Assembly: GCA_026184775.1 (NCBI GenBank)
Contig: JANCYW010000009.1
Coordinates: 186,001 to 250,000 of the forward strand
From: Cyanidium caldarium
Lineage: Eukaryota > Rhodophyta > Bangiophyceae > Cyanidiales > Cyanidiaceae
DNA: 64,000 bases
Direction: 5' to 3'
Shown: piece by piece, positions 44,563-54,215 of the stretch
Layout of the letters: every line of letters starts with the position of its first letter
Position numbering within the stretch: position 1 is the stretch's first letter
Notes under the pieces: generated by a model
The model's database searches: none
What the model was told of the DNA's origin: nothing
What the model saw: the letters and a program-made list of their open reading frames with translations, nothing else
Position numbers and translations under genes: made by a program

Positions 44563-45804
44563 TCACGGCGCCTTGCCCATGTGCTCCTCCTCCTCCTCCT
44601 GCTGCTGCTGCTGCTGCTGTTCTTTCCCCTCCTCGGCCAGCACATGTTGCACCGCCGCCAGCACCGCTGGATGCAGTCGCCCGTTGGTGGCCACGATGCC
44701 GCGCGCGTTCAACAGCTTGCGGCCGCGCCCGAAATCCAGATCCGCTCCGTACGCATCGCTCACCGTGCCGCCGGCTTCCTGCAGCACCACGTACCCGGCG
44801 GCATGATCCCAGATGTTCTCCACGTAACCGATGCGAGGAAAACGCAGGAAGATGCACACCTCCCCGCGCGCCATCATGCCGTACTTGCACTGGCTGTCGA
44901 CGCCCAGTCGCTGTCGCACGCCCAGAATGCTGGCCACGCGACCGGTGATATCTTGCGACGAGTGCGCCCGCTCCACCGACTCCGACAGCGTCGCCCACGA
45001 CGGATCGGTGTTCTGGTTCACGTGCACTTGTCGCGGCGCGGGCGGCGGCATGCCCGCGGCGCCCTCCACCGGTCGCATGAACGCTCCGCCGCCGCGGGTT
45101 GCATAAAACACACAGCCGTCGTCGCCGTTCAAGATGGTCAGACACTTTTCGCCCGCGAAACTCGTCGCATACGGCGAGTCGATCCGTTGCGCCTCGTGCT
45201 GAAAAGGCAGGTTCGGGCAGCCCAGCACGCCCAGCTGCGCCTGACCGCGTTCCAGCAACGCCAGTGCTATACAAAACTGCTGATTGCGCAGAAAGCCCTT
45301 GGTGCCGTCAACCGGATCCAACACCCACACACGTCCGCCGTGTCCGCCAGCATGCCCTCCCAAGTCGATCGCCGCACGCACGTCCGTCGACACCGGTTGC
45401 CGCTCGTACTGCTGCACCCACCGCCGCACCTCCGCCTCCAAGGCAGTCCGCGGCAGATTGGCCGATTTCTCCTCCGCGATAAACACATCGTCGGGAAACA
45501 ACGCGTGCAACTCCCCCAGCACCAACGACTGTACCGCAAAATCTGCCACCGTCACCGGTGAGGCGTCCTCCTTGGCCACGGCAGCCGCGTTGCCGCCGTC
45601 CGTCCGACCAGCACACCACCGTCGCTGCAGTGCCCGCGCCATCTTACACGCCCGAGTCACGATCTCCACCGCTGCCTCCATTTCCTCTCGATAAGATGGA
45701 CGTTCCGCCGACATGAACCCGGAGACGAAACGCGATCTGCAGATGCAAGTACCCGAGTTCGTGCACGGCGTCGACCCATCGGACACGATGCAACGCGCGC
45801 GCAT
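44563..45804 (-). CDS. 3'(2'),5'-bisphosphate nucleotidase (SAL1/HAL2-like)
   Basis: The ATG frame from 45804 gives 413 residues. The inositol-monophosphatase fold is clear: VFIAEEKS, the metal-binding DPVDGTKGFL, and IWDHAAGYVVLQEAGG. KGFLRNQQF and the overall order are those of SAL1/HAL2/BPNT1, which hydrolyse PAP to AMP in sulfate assimilation and are lithium sensitive; in plants SAL1 acts in chloroplasts and mitochondria as a stress signal. The C-terminus has a Gln run followed by Glu residues. An ATG at 45714 (MSAERPSYREEMEAAVEIV) is the likely start of the conserved protein; the extra 30 residues could be a targeting peptide. Confidence 0.93.
   Translation of the reverse strand: MRARCIVSDGSTPCTNSGTCICRSRFVSGFMSAERPSYREEMEAAVEIVTRACKMARALQRRWCAGRTDGGNAAAVAKEDASPVTVADFAVQSLVLGELHALFPDDVFIAEEKSANLPRTALEAEVRRWVQQYERQPVSTDVRAAIDLGGHAGGHGGRVWVLDPVDGTKGFLRNQQFCIALALLERGQAQLGVLGCPNLPFQHEAQRIDSPYATSFAGEKCLTILNGDDGCVFYATRGGGAFMRPVEGAAGMPPPAPRQVHVNQNTDPSWATLSESVERAHSSQDITGRVASILGVRQRLGVDSQCKYGMMARGEVCIFLRFPRIGYVENIWDHAAGYVVLQEAGGTVSDAYGADLDFGRGRKLLNARGIVATNGRLHPAVLAAVQHVLAEEGKEQQQQQQQEEEEEHMGKAP
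44584..44619. repeat. CCT/GCT trinucleotide tract in the SAL1-like gene
   Basis: Adjacent runs of CTC-type and CTG-type units. Read on the minus strand they encode the Gln run followed by the Glu run at the C-terminal end of the SAL1-like protein. Confidence 0.8.
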
Positions 45805-45936
45805 CCGAACGATCGATTCCGTCGTTCCGGTGCACACACCAAGGGTGGCGAGAGGTGGTGGCGCTCAAGTCATCGAGGGGTGGAGATCGACACCCATGCA
45901 GCAGAGCGCACTCGATACAACACTGTACAGACTCCA

Positions 45937-47715
45937 ATGTCGGAGGAAACGATAGAACTGCTGGCGTTGACCGATTTTCCGGGAGGAAACCTCGCCTCAT
46001 CCACGGACAGACCCGTCCCGTCCCAGGTGCTGCGCACGAGCCTGACATGGAAACAGGCGCTGTGTCAGAGCGGTCAGCAGGTGACACCGACCGATCAGGT
46101 GTGCGTCCGCATTCACGGCTACGAGGTAGTGGCGCGGGTGCTAGGGTTGCTGCCGGAGAAACTCCTGTCGGGCAGGGTGACCGAGGCGACGCAGGTGATC
46201 TACCGGCCGTCGGATGGGTGGATATTGCCGGAGGCGAGCTGGCCGACCGCTGCTCGCGCCATCGCCGACGACCCGTCTTTTTCGCTATTACAAGAGATGG
46301 TTGCTGAAGATAGGGAATGGAGTGGTCCGTTATGGATTCAGTGCCCTTCGGTGCATTACGTCCACGAGGCATTGCGGCAGACGCTGGCGACAAACGCGTC
46401 ATTGCTATTCTTGCGGGTGACCGCGGCGGAGCTGTGGTGCAACACCGAAGACAACGACGCCTATGCGTATCTGTGCCGCCTGGCGCAAACCGTACGCGCC
46501 CTGCAACCGTGTTTTCTGGTCATCGACGACTTCGACCTGCTGGTGTCGCGACATCCACACAGCGGCGTGGCCGGGGCACTGGAGCGAGTACGCGAACAAG
46601 TTACCCACCGACTCATACTGGTGCATGCGGGCACCGAAACGCCACAGCATCCGGTGGTGGAGGCGCTGCTGGCCGATGGCGGCCGACGGATGCAGCTGGC
46701 GCCGCCGTTCACCTCGGTCGAACAGGCGTTGGCGCTAGCGGACGCCCTGGATACCGACAAGGAGGGCGATGTTTGGCCGCCGCCGGATCGCGAGCTGCTG
46801 CGGCAACAGTGGCGTTGGTGGACTGCAGCGGATCTGCTGCTGCGCCGCCGACCAACGATGGACACGAAGGCACCCGCCCCTGCCCCCGATCCCTCTCCCG
46901 ATGCGGACGACTCGCTCGTCTATGATCCACCGGAACCGGCCGCGACCACGCTGCACCGCCTCGTCCAATCGCTGAGCGTGCCATATGACGCGCTGCGCAA
47001 GTCGCCGCTGGGATGCCCGGTGGGCGCGTTGTTGTACGGGCCGCCCGGATGCGGCAAGACGGCGCTGATGCGTCACCTGCAACGGCAACATCCGCGCCCG
47101 TCGTTCACGGTGCTGGGCGCGCCCGATCTGGCCCGCGGTCTGGTGGGCGCTTCCGAGCGTCGTCTGCACACCGCCATCACGCAAGCGCTGCAGCAGCGCA
47201 CGCCCACAGTAATATTCATCGACGAGGCCGACGCGCTCTTTCCCGGGCGACAGGTGAGCGGGTCGGGGTTGGCCCGCCTGGCCGGTGTGCTGTTGGAGCA
47301 GTTGGACGCGCTGCGGCAGGCCAGCCGCCGCGGCAGTCGGGTGTTGTTGGTGCTGGCCACCAATCGCCCGTGGCAGCTGGATGAGGCGTTGCTGTTCGGC
47401 GACAAGTTGGACGAAGCGGTGTACTTGCCGCTGCCGGATGCAGCCGCCCGTCGGCGCCTGTTGCACCGTCTGCAAGAGTCTGTTACGAAAGAGGAGGAGG
47501 AGGAGGAGGAGGAGATGGTGCGCGCCTCCGCCGGCCTGTCCTACGCGGACCTGGCCGGATGGGCCCGCCGTGCCGCTCTCGACGGCACCCGAGTATCGTC
47601 GGAGCAGTTGCAGACCGCCTGGCGCTCGGTGTCCGATCCGGAGGTGCGACAGTTTGCCCGTTTCCAGCGACAGATGCAGCAGCGACGTCACCGTTTACAG
47701 TTCCCGTCCGACTAG
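45937..47715 (+). CDS. Divergent two-domain AAA+ ATPase with degenerate D1
   Basis: A 592-residue protein. A first AAA-like module (residues about 115-260) has no Walker A (LWIQCPSVHYVHEALRQTL) but keeps a Walker-B-like FLVIDDFDLLVS. The second module (about 350-560) has GALLYGPPGCGKTALM, VIFIDEADALFPG and sensor-1 VLLVLATNRP. The second-region-of-homology stretch reads LDEALLFGDKLDEAVYLPLP, where the usual RPGRxD arginines are replaced. A Glu run interrupts the lid. The layout resembles type II AAA proteins such as PEX1/PEX6 or CDC48 relatives, in which one ring is structural. The specific family is not recognised. The ATG at 45937 is chosen over an upstream GTG. Confidence 0.82.
   Translation: MSEETIELLALTDFPGGNLASSTDRPVPSQVLRTSLTWKQALCQSGQQVTPTDQVCVRIHGYEVVARVLGLLPEKLLSGRVTEATQVIYRPSDGWILPEASWPTAARAIADDPSFSLLQEMVAEDREWSGPLWIQCPSVHYVHEALRQTLATNASLLFLRVTAAELWCNTEDNDAYAYLCRLAQTVRALQPCFLVIDDFDLLVSRHPHSGVAGALERVREQVTHRLILVHAGTETPQHPVVEALLADGGRRMQLAPPFTSVEQALALADALDTDKEGDVWPPPDRELLRQQWRWWTAADLLLRRRPTMDTKAPAPAPDPSPDADDSLVYDPPEPAATTLHRLVQSLSVPYDALRKSPLGCPVGALLYGPPGCGKTALMRHLQRQHPRPSFTVLGAPDLARGLVGASERRLHTAITQALQQRTPTVIFIDEADALFPGRQVSGSGLARLAGVLLEQLDALRQASRRGSRVLLVLATNRPWQLDEALLFGDKLDEAVYLPLPDAAARRRLLHRLQESVTKEEEEEEEEMVRASAGLSYADLAGWARRAALDGTRVSSEQLQTAWRSVSDPEVRQFARFQRQMQQRRHRLQFPSD
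47491..47514. repeat. GAG trinucleotide tract in the AAA+ gene
   Basis: Eight consecutive GAG codons encode a Glu run inside the lid subdomain of the second AAA module. Confidence 0.8.
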
Positions 47716-50168
47716 GTCGATTCATACCGCCGTCGCTGGACGGCATCGAGCGTGGCTTCGATGCGGTCGCCGATTCGCGCCTCGCGCAACCGCTCGCCGA
47801 TGTGGTTGAAGAAGGCGCGCACTTCCGCCGCCGGCGTCGGCGCGGTAGTGGCGGTCGTCGTCGTCGGTTCCGTATGCGGGACCGTGATCGACGGACCGCT
47901 CGCCCGCTTCCCACTCCCCGCACCGACTCCACCGGCTCCCTCACGTTGCTCTCGTTCCCGTCGCTCGGCACGCGCCACCTCTTCCCGCGCCCGCTCCACC
48001 ACCTCTTCATCACCACCGCGCAGCGCATACTGCAGCGCCCAGCGCGCCGCCGGCACTGCGGCCACGCCCTTCCACTCTAACAAATGCCGCAACTCGTCCG
48101 GTTGGGCGTCGGGAACCAGCGCCTCGAACGCCTCCAGTAAATTGGCCTCGGGTGCCAGCAGCACCTTGAGCATGGCCTCGGCGCGGCCCATGTCCTCGCG
48201 CACATGCTGCTGGTAGCGGGCGATCATCGGGTCGGCGGTCGCGTCGATCGCGGTCGAATCGCCCGCCCGCCGTTGCGGCAACCGCAACATCGCATCCTTC
48301 AAATACTGCGTGTCCAGCAGCAACTGTTGCACGCCGGCATTGCCCAGACGGGAGCAGGAGAAGAGCGCATCGATGTAGCGTGACACGAACGTCGCCGCCA
48401 ACTTGTCCATGAAATACCGGAAATACAGCGTGGACACGCGGCCGGCCACGCGCTCCACCAACGCCTGCAGCGCCGCCTCCAACGCGGTGGTGTACGCGCT
48501 CACGTCGCCCACCGCCGTGCAGGCGCTCCAGTTCACGGCGCGCATGCGGGTCAGGGCCGGCTCGATGGCGCTCTCCCCAGCCACGTCCACCAACGCCTTG
48601 ACGCAACGGCCGGCCAGCGCGTGATATTCATCGCGCTCCTCCCGCATGCGGATGTTGTCGGCGAAAGCGCGGTCGATGGAGTGGCGCATCGCCTCGGCCA
48701 GCTGCTCGGTGGTCTTGGCACAGTAGTCGGCAGTGACCAGCACGGAACAGATGCGTTCCACCGCGGGTTGCTGCGCCAGACGGTGCGCCGCAGTGTGGGG
48801 CGCGGTGGTGACCACCGCAGACTTGTCCCTGAGGCGCGCCTGTCGCAACGGATCCTCCAGCGCCTCGGCATACCGTCGCAAATGCCGTTTGAACACCTTG
48901 TGTAGGTTGAAATAGGTCTGGCTGGTGGTCAGCGCGCTACACCGTTTCATGCAGCGCTTGATCTCCAGGAACAGCTCCTTGGCACTGGCGAACACGAACG
49001 ACTCGTCGGGCACGGGGGCGGCGGCCGCCCGCCGCAGCACCGAGTCGTCGACGCGCCACGTCTCGCTCGCCAGTGCCTTTTCCAGCGCCTCACGCAATCG
49101 CTCATTCTCCAGCGACACGTACGCGCCCATGTACGGCTCGAACACGGTGCTCAGCGACCAGGGCAGCGGTGCGCCCAGCCGCCGCCGCAGCTCCGCCTCG
49201 AACTCGTGGGTGGCCTGCAGCGCGCGCAACAGCTGCGCCACATCCACTTTGCCCTGTTCCAAATCGCGGTGCACGATACGCCGCAACGCATCACACAGCT
49301 GCTCCGACAGCAACAGCTGTACGCGCCAGGCGGCCGGGAACACGTCGGTCCAGTGCTCGTCGTAGGCGCGGAGGTCGCGCCGGAACCACGCGAAACTGCG
49401 CTCAAAGGTCTCGATGGGTGTCAGGTCGGTGTCGGTGGCGGCGAACACCTGTTCGTAAGCCTTCACGCGCGCCTGCACGAACTGTTGCGCCACCGCGGTG
49501 GACACCGATTCACCCAGGGCGTCCGCCAGGCCGCAAGCCGCCTGCAAGGCAGATGGAGAGTAACGCGGTGCGCCCTCAGCCAGACACTGCAGCACTTTGG
49601 CGGCGAGTCGCTTCTGCACTGCCTCGAACACCTGCTGCAGTTTGCGGATGCGCGGCAGGTGCGCCACCGGAGCCAGCTGTTCTAGCGCCGCTCGCCCGGT
49701 TTCCACCGGTGATACCGCGGCGCTCCAGTCTTCGGCGCGCTCGCTGGCCTCACATTCGCTCACCGCCCGCGCCGCCCGCACCAACTCGCGTATCTGACTT
49801 GACGCCCGCAACAAGTTGCTGCGCGCCTCGGCCAGCCCCTGCAAGTCATCGGTGATGCCGCGCAGCGCACCACCAGATTCTCCCGCGGCCGGCCCTAGCA
49901 CGCCCAACGCCTCTGTCAACATCGACGCCCGCTGCCGCGCCTCCCGCAACGCCTCCACCGCCTCCTGGCGCGCCCGCAGCTGCACCCGCACCTGACTCGC
50001 CAGCTCCACATCCAGGCGCCGCAAGTAGAGACGCAACGCGCGGACGTGTTCCGGTGCCTTCTCCAGCGCGTCCACCCGCCCGAAATGGACGTTGAGGTAT
50101 CGCACCGCATCCGCCTCGCTTTGTACATCCTCCAGGGTTATACTCGGTGCATCTTCCGGGTGTTCCAT
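47712..50168 (-). CDS. VPS53: GARP/EARP complex subunit VPS53
   Basis: An 818-residue, mostly helical protein. The first 150 residues follow the Vps53 N-terminal pattern: AVRYLNVHFGRVDALEKAPE, then a long coiled-coil run with LRRLDVELASQVRVQL and ITDDLQGLAEARSNLL. The middle and C-terminus are CATCHR-type helical bundles. VPS53 is the central subunit of the tethering complexes that return endosome-derived vesicles to the trans-Golgi. The start at 50168 is the first ATG, two codons after a GTG. Its stop overlaps the stop of the converging AAA+ gene by 4 bp. The C-terminus has low-complexity Thr/Pro and Gly stretches. Confidence 0.85.
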   Translation of the reverse strand: MEHPEDAPSITLEDVQSEADAVRYLNVHFGRVDALEKAPEHVRALRLYLRRLDVELASQVRVQLRARQEAVEALREARQRASMLTEALGVLGPAAGESGGALRGITDDLQGLAEARSNLLRASSQIRELVRAARAVSECEASERAEDWSAAVSPVETGRAALEQLAPVAHLPRIRKLQQVFEAVQKRLAAKVLQCLAEGAPRYSPSALQAACGLADALGESVSTAVAQQFVQARVKAYEQVFAATDTDLTPIETFERSFAWFRRDLRAYDEHWTDVFPAAWRVQLLLSEQLCDALRRIVHRDLEQGKVDVAQLLRALQATHEFEAELRRRLGAPLPWSLSTVFEPYMGAYVSLENERLREALEKALASETWRVDDSVLRRAAAAPVPDESFVFASAKELFLEIKRCMKRCSALTTSQTYFNLHKVFKRHLRRYAEALEDPLRQARLRDKSAVVTTAPHTAAHRLAQQPAVERICSVLVTADYCAKTTEQLAEAMRHSIDRAFADNIRMREERDEYHALAGRCVKALVDVAGESAIEPALTRMRAVNWSACTAVGDVSAYTTALEAALQALVERVAGRVSTLYFRYFMDKLAATFVSRYIDALFSCSRLGNAGVQQLLLDTQYLKDAMLRLPQRRAGDSTAIDATADPMIARYQQHVREDMGRAEAMLKVLLAPEANLLEAFEALVPDAQPDELRHLLEWKGVAAVPAARWALQYALRGGDEEVVERAREEVARAERREREQREGAGGVGAGSGKRASGPSITVPHTEPTTTTATTAPTPAAEVRAFFNHIGERLREARIGDRIEATLDAVQRRRYEST

Positions 50169-50318
50169 CCGCACGAGCGGACGCTCGTCTCTCCACCCGC
50201 GAGCCCGTCAGCGAAGGCGGAGACCGACGCCGACGCGTGCGCGCGCGCGCGCAACGACTGGCGCGGTGTTTCGTTCCGACCGAGTGCCCGACTCCTCCCC
50301 AACCTTCGATCACGGTTG

Positions 50319-50335
50319 CCTCTCTCTCTCTCTCT
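50319..50335. repeat. CT dinucleotide run upstream of the bS21m start
   Basis: A pyrimidine run (CT)n lying 10 bp before the bS21m ATG, in the divergent 177-bp spacer shared with VPS53. It could be part of the bS21m 5' UTR or core promoter, or simple microsatellite sequence. Confidence 0.55.
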
Positions 50336-50345
50336 GACGCCCGTC

Positions 50346-50576
50346 ATGGTGCTGGTTATCCGCGTAGCCAAGGGCAACATACAAAGCGCCTTCCGGGCGT
50401 TGCGGCGCAAGGTGCTTGAAGCGGGTCTGCCGCGGGAGGTGCAACGGCGCCGGGCGTACGAGAAGCCGTGCGACCAGCGCGCCCGCAAACGCGCGGAGCA
50501 GGAGCGACGGGCGGAGCGGCGGGAGCTGATGCACAATCTGAGCCTGATATTGGCGCGACGGGCGCGGGGGTTTTGA
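50346..50576 (+). CDS. MRPS21: Mitochondrial ribosomal protein bS21m
   Basis: A 76-residue protein with the full bS21 pattern: MVLVIRVAKGNIQSAFRALR, then RKVLEAGLPREVQRRRAYEKP and a basic tail. bS21 sits on the small-subunit platform near the anti-Shine-Dalgarno end. The absence of a plastid-type transit peptide and the family's mitochondrial forms favour mitochondria, but a plastid protein is possible. The frame is open for 100 codons upstream, overlapping VPS53 antisense; the ATG at 50346 gives the standard length. Confidence 0.9.
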   Translation: MVLVIRVAKGNIQSAFRALRRKVLEAGLPREVQRRRAYEKPCDQRARKRAEQERRAERRELMHNLSLILARRARGF

Positions 50577-50609
50577 GCGATAGACAGAGCGTTGGATGGT
50601 TGATGGGTT

Positions 50610-53600
50610 CTAGTATCCTACGCGGGCGGCCACTTCGAGCAGGCGTTTGATGGCCATGATCCACGCCGAGTTGCCGTCGTAGTGGTCGCGGGTGAGCTGC
50701 AGGTGGGCGTTGGAGGCGGAATCCAAATTGTGGGCATCCAGTGCGGTGCACAGCTGGCGCAGCTTGTTGCAGGCGCCCTCAGGGATATCCTGTTGCGCCA
50801 GTCGGATGAGCAGTGCGCCGAGCTTGCGATCGATGTCCACGATCTTCTTGCGCTCCAGGCCGGCCACCGCTCGCTGGGCACAAGCATCGTGCGTCCGCAC
50901 CAGGGTGGTGGCTATCGGCCTGTACGGTGCCGGGATGGTGTTCAAATCCACCTGGGCGATGGGTATGCCCGTGGTCGATAGCGGATGCGGGGGCGGGTGC
51001 GCCCGGGAGGCCACCTCGGCGGATGGTGGCAACCGCGAGCTCGGTGAGCGCGCCTCGTGGGTGAGCGTGTCGGAATTCGGAGGCGCGGGCGGCTTGATGG
51101 GGGTGGTAGCGGGTGCTGGGCGCGTCGTTGGCAACGATCCGGACGCCGGCGGTGGCGGCGGCATCGGTCGAGTGGCCGGAGCACCTGCCGCTGGCATGCG
51201 CGGGGAGATGCTCGGCACTGGCGGCGGCGGTCGAGTGGCCGGCATGCCCGATGCCACATCGGGTGAAGTCCGGGGCGGCGGCTGCCCGGTCGCATTCCCG
51301 TACGGCGCGTAAGCGGCAACCACCGGGGCGCGGGCGGTGGTGGGTGAAGTGCGATTCCCCGCGCCATACCGCTGGCCCGCACTCGTTGCGACAGGCGGTG
51401 GCATCGACGCCCCGTACGGTCCACCCGCCGCCGGCTGGTTCGACGCGTACGCCGACGGGCCCGATGACCACGAACTCGCCGTTCGCATCGTCGACGCGCC
51501 GGCGGCCTCTCCCAACAGGCGTCTGGTCTGCTCCAGCAGCAGCGAATTCGGAGCGGCATGCGACAACAGTTTCGCCGCCAGCTCTGCCTGCCCATTATTC
51601 GCCAGCGTCTGCGCCACCGCCTCTACTGCCTCCATCGCCTCGCCTTCCGGCAGCGCCACCCCGGTCGCACCCTCCGCCGCCCGCCGCGCCTCACATAGTA
51701 TCAGCACCTTCTCCACCAGATCAAACTCCACCGAGCCGTGCGCCCGCCATATGCGCACCGCCCCGGATACATCGCCACCGCCGATGTACGCGATCAGCGC
51801 CGCTTGCACGTCATTCAGTCGCAGGCACTGCTCTGCGATATGCGCGCAACCGGTGGCCAGCTCCTCCGACGAACCGTACACCAACAGGAAACACAAAATA
51901 TCACGCCAGTTGTCGCGCCTCACGGCCGCGGCCACACAGCTGGTGTCCGCCAGCACCAACGCGCCGAGCATGGCGCGCACAGTGTCGTCCGTTGGGGCCA
52001 CTTGCGCGAGACACTGGCGCACCGTGTCGCTCCAGACACTGCCGCCCGCACATGACGCCAACAGCAGCGCGTCCGGGACGCGCGCCTCCCCGATACACTG
52101 CTCAATGGCGGCCGTCAGACCGCCGCGCAGCAGCGCCTCCCGCAGCGTGGCATGCCCAGCACGATGCGCGGGGGCGGCGCTGGCCGAACCACTCCCGCTT
52201 CCCCGATAAGCGTCGGTCGCTACTGCGTCTGTATGCGGCGACGCCGGCACATCCCACGGCGCCGGGCCGTTGGGATCAAAGCCGCCGAAATGATCAGCAC
52301 CGCCGCCGCCGCTGCCGTCCGTTGTTGCTGCGGGCTTGTTGGTCTCCGCGCCATCGGCGCCATATTCACCACCGGCAGCAACGCGCTCCTCCACGGGTGT
52401 GGTCGCCGGCCACACCCGCTCGACGTGCACCAGCGGTGCGCTGAGGTACAGCCCCACCATTTCATGACCGCCATTGGCATCCAGTGCGCTCGCCGGCAAC
52501 TGATATCCACCCAGAATAGACAACAGCCGTTGACGCGTGCTCGACGAGAACAGTGCGCCCAGCACCTGCCACATCTCCACCTGGTCGCGCTCGCCCTCCT
52601 GCGACGCCCGCTCGAAACAGTACTGCGCCAGATCGTATCCGCCCTGGATCAGCTCCAGCAGTCGACGCACCGCTTCGTCCAGCCCGTCCAGCGCCGTATG
52701 CACCTCAGCGGTGCCCAGGCGGTGCGCGGCCTCGGTGAAGTAGGCCAGCTGCCCGCCAAAACCGAACGACGCCCCGCACGTCCGTTGATGCCATTTAGGC
52801 GCGCGCATCAGTCTCTTGACGGAGGCAGCGTCGGCGGTCTCCGCTGGCGCCGCGGCACTGCCATCGAACGCCGCCGCCCCGAACGACTCCCGCAGAAACG
52901 CGTCACCACCCAGGCCGTTACGCCCGCCCCTGGCATTGTCCATCGCCGCCGCCGCCGCCGCCCCGGATGCCCCGCCCGCGGTGTCCAACAACGACCACAC
53001 CGACACGGTGCCGCTGAAGGAGCTGGTGCAGAAGAGGCCCGGAGTGCACGGACTCCACTGCACGTCAAAGTACCAGCTGGAGACCACCGGCAGCTCAAAG
53101 GCGATCTCTTCTTCGGCGTTGCCGCCAGGCGCCGCGGTCGCCGAGACGTCCCAGCAGATGGTGCGGCCGTCGCGCCCCGATGACAACAAAAACGCGCTAT
53201 CTTGCGGGCACCATGACAGCGCCAACACGCCTCGCTGATGCCCGTGCAACTCCCGGTACGGTGCGTGCGCATTGCGCAAATCCCACATCTTCAACGACGT
53301 GGAGCGGTCGTCGTCGCTGGCCACCATAATCTGCGTGGCCACCTCTGGATGCCATGCCAACGCGCTGACGCGAGTGCGCGCCACCGGATCCGAGAAACTG
53401 ATCACCGGGCGCTTCTGTTTCAGATCCCACACCACCGCGTTGCCGTTGCCGGCGCCCGATGCAAGGATGTGTTGCACGCGCCGGTTCCAGGCCACCGCGC
53501 TGATTTGGCTCGGCGGACCGCACATGCTGGAGAAGGCACTGCCACCGCCACCGCTGCCACCGTCCGCAGAAGGTGCTGCGGGCGCGGCAGTGTGATGGAT

Positions 53601-54215
53601 CACCGGAGCGCTAGCGTTGACCAGATCCCACACCAGCACCTCGTTCTCCGGACCGCCCGATGCTAGCAGCGTGGTCACGAAGGGGTTAAAGTCCAGACCG
53701 CGCACCGGTCCCGAATGCCGTCTCTTCTGAGACGCACCGCCATACAGCAGTGCCTCCTCGGCGCTGCCGCGACTGTGCCCCTGACACAGCGCACTCGCGT
53801 CCCAGACCTGCAGCGTGCCGTCGTCCAGGCCGCCGGCGATAACGCCGTGCGCGCCGTGCTTGCCGCGCCCCACACCGCCCCAGGCAATGCGATGGAAGGG
53901 AGCGGCCGCTCGACTCGACCGAATCGGCCGCAGCGACACGTCTACTTGTGCTTGCGGCGTTACCGAAAACTCCTCCGCACCGCCCGAAGACCCGAACAAG
54001 TCCTGGTCGCCGCGCGGCGTCGGCGGGATCGGCGCCGCAACGCCCCCCGACACGGTTTTGCTTACCGGCGCCAACACATCAAACACCTCCACCTGCGGCG
54101 CCCCGCGCGCTGAAGGATCCGCCAACGTGCCCGTCACCAACCAGCCGCCGTGCGGCGCCCCCGCTGGCGCCCACGCCGCCGTGGCCAAGCGCGTCGTCTC
54201 CCGCCACAGTCCCAT
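50610..54215 (-). CDS. SEC31: COPII coat outer subunit SEC31
   Basis: A 1201-residue protein starting MGLWRETTRLATAAWAP, the typical Sec31 N-terminus. Residues 1-400 form the WD40 propeller (GGLDDGTLQVWD, SGGPENEVLVWDL, LHGHQRGVLALSW, SSGRDGRTICWDV, CTSSFSGTVSVWSL). An alpha-solenoid ACE1-like region (about 650-850) follows, then a Pro-rich linker and a C-terminal helical domain with LTRDHYDGNSAWIMAIKRLL. It assembles with SEC13 into the outer cage of ER-derived COPII vesicles. The ATG at 54215 is preferred; the frame upstream starts at a TTG. Confidence 0.96.
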   Translation of the reverse strand: MGLWRETTRLATAAWAPAGAPHGGWLVTGTLADPSARGAPQVEVFDVLAPVSKTVSGGVAAPIPPTPRGDQDLFGSSGGAEEFSVTPQAQVDVSLRPIRSSRAAAPFHRIAWGGVGRGKHGAHGVIAGGLDDGTLQVWDASALCQGHSRGSAEEALLYGGASQKRRHSGPVRGLDFNPFVTTLLASGGPENEVLVWDLVNASAPVIHHTAAPAAPSADGGSGGGGSAFSSMCGPPSQISAVAWNRRVQHILASGAGNGNAVVWDLKQKRPVISFSDPVARTRVSALAWHPEVATQIMVASDDDRSTSLKMWDLRNAHAPYRELHGHQRGVLALSWCPQDSAFLLSSGRDGRTICWDVSATAAPGGNAEEEIAFELPVVSSWYFDVQWSPCTPGLFCTSSFSGTVSVWSLLDTAGGASGAAAAAAMDNARGGRNGLGGDAFLRESFGAAAFDGSAAAPAETADAASVKRLMRAPKWHQRTCGASFGFGGQLAYFTEAAHRLGTAEVHTALDGLDEAVRRLLELIQGGYDLAQYCFERASQEGERDQVEMWQVLGALFSSSTRQRLLSILGGYQLPASALDANGGHEMVGLYLSAPLVHVERVWPATTPVEERVAAGGEYGADGAETNKPAATTDGSGGGGADHFGGFDPNGPAPWDVPASPHTDAVATDAYRGSGSGSASAAPAHRAGHATLREALLRGGLTAAIEQCIGEARVPDALLLASCAGGSVWSDTVRQCLAQVAPTDDTVRAMLGALVLADTSCVAAAVRRDNWRDILCFLLVYGSSEELATGCAHIAEQCLRLNDVQAALIAYIGGGDVSGAVRIWRAHGSVEFDLVEKVLILCEARRAAEGATGVALPEGEAMEAVEAVAQTLANNGQAELAAKLLSHAAPNSLLLEQTRRLLGEAAGASTMRTASSWSSGPSAYASNQPAAGGPYGASMPPPVATSAGQRYGAGNRTSPTTARAPVVAAYAPYGNATGQPPPRTSPDVASGMPATRPPPPVPSISPRMPAAGAPATRPMPPPPPASGSLPTTRPAPATTPIKPPAPPNSDTLTHEARSPSSRLPPSAEVASRAHPPPHPLSTTGIPIAQVDLNTIPAPYRPIATTLVRTHDACAQRAVAGLERKKIVDIDRKLGALLIRLAQQDIPEGACNKLRQLCTALDAHNLDSASNAHLQLTRDHYDGNSAWIMAIKRLLEVAARVGY

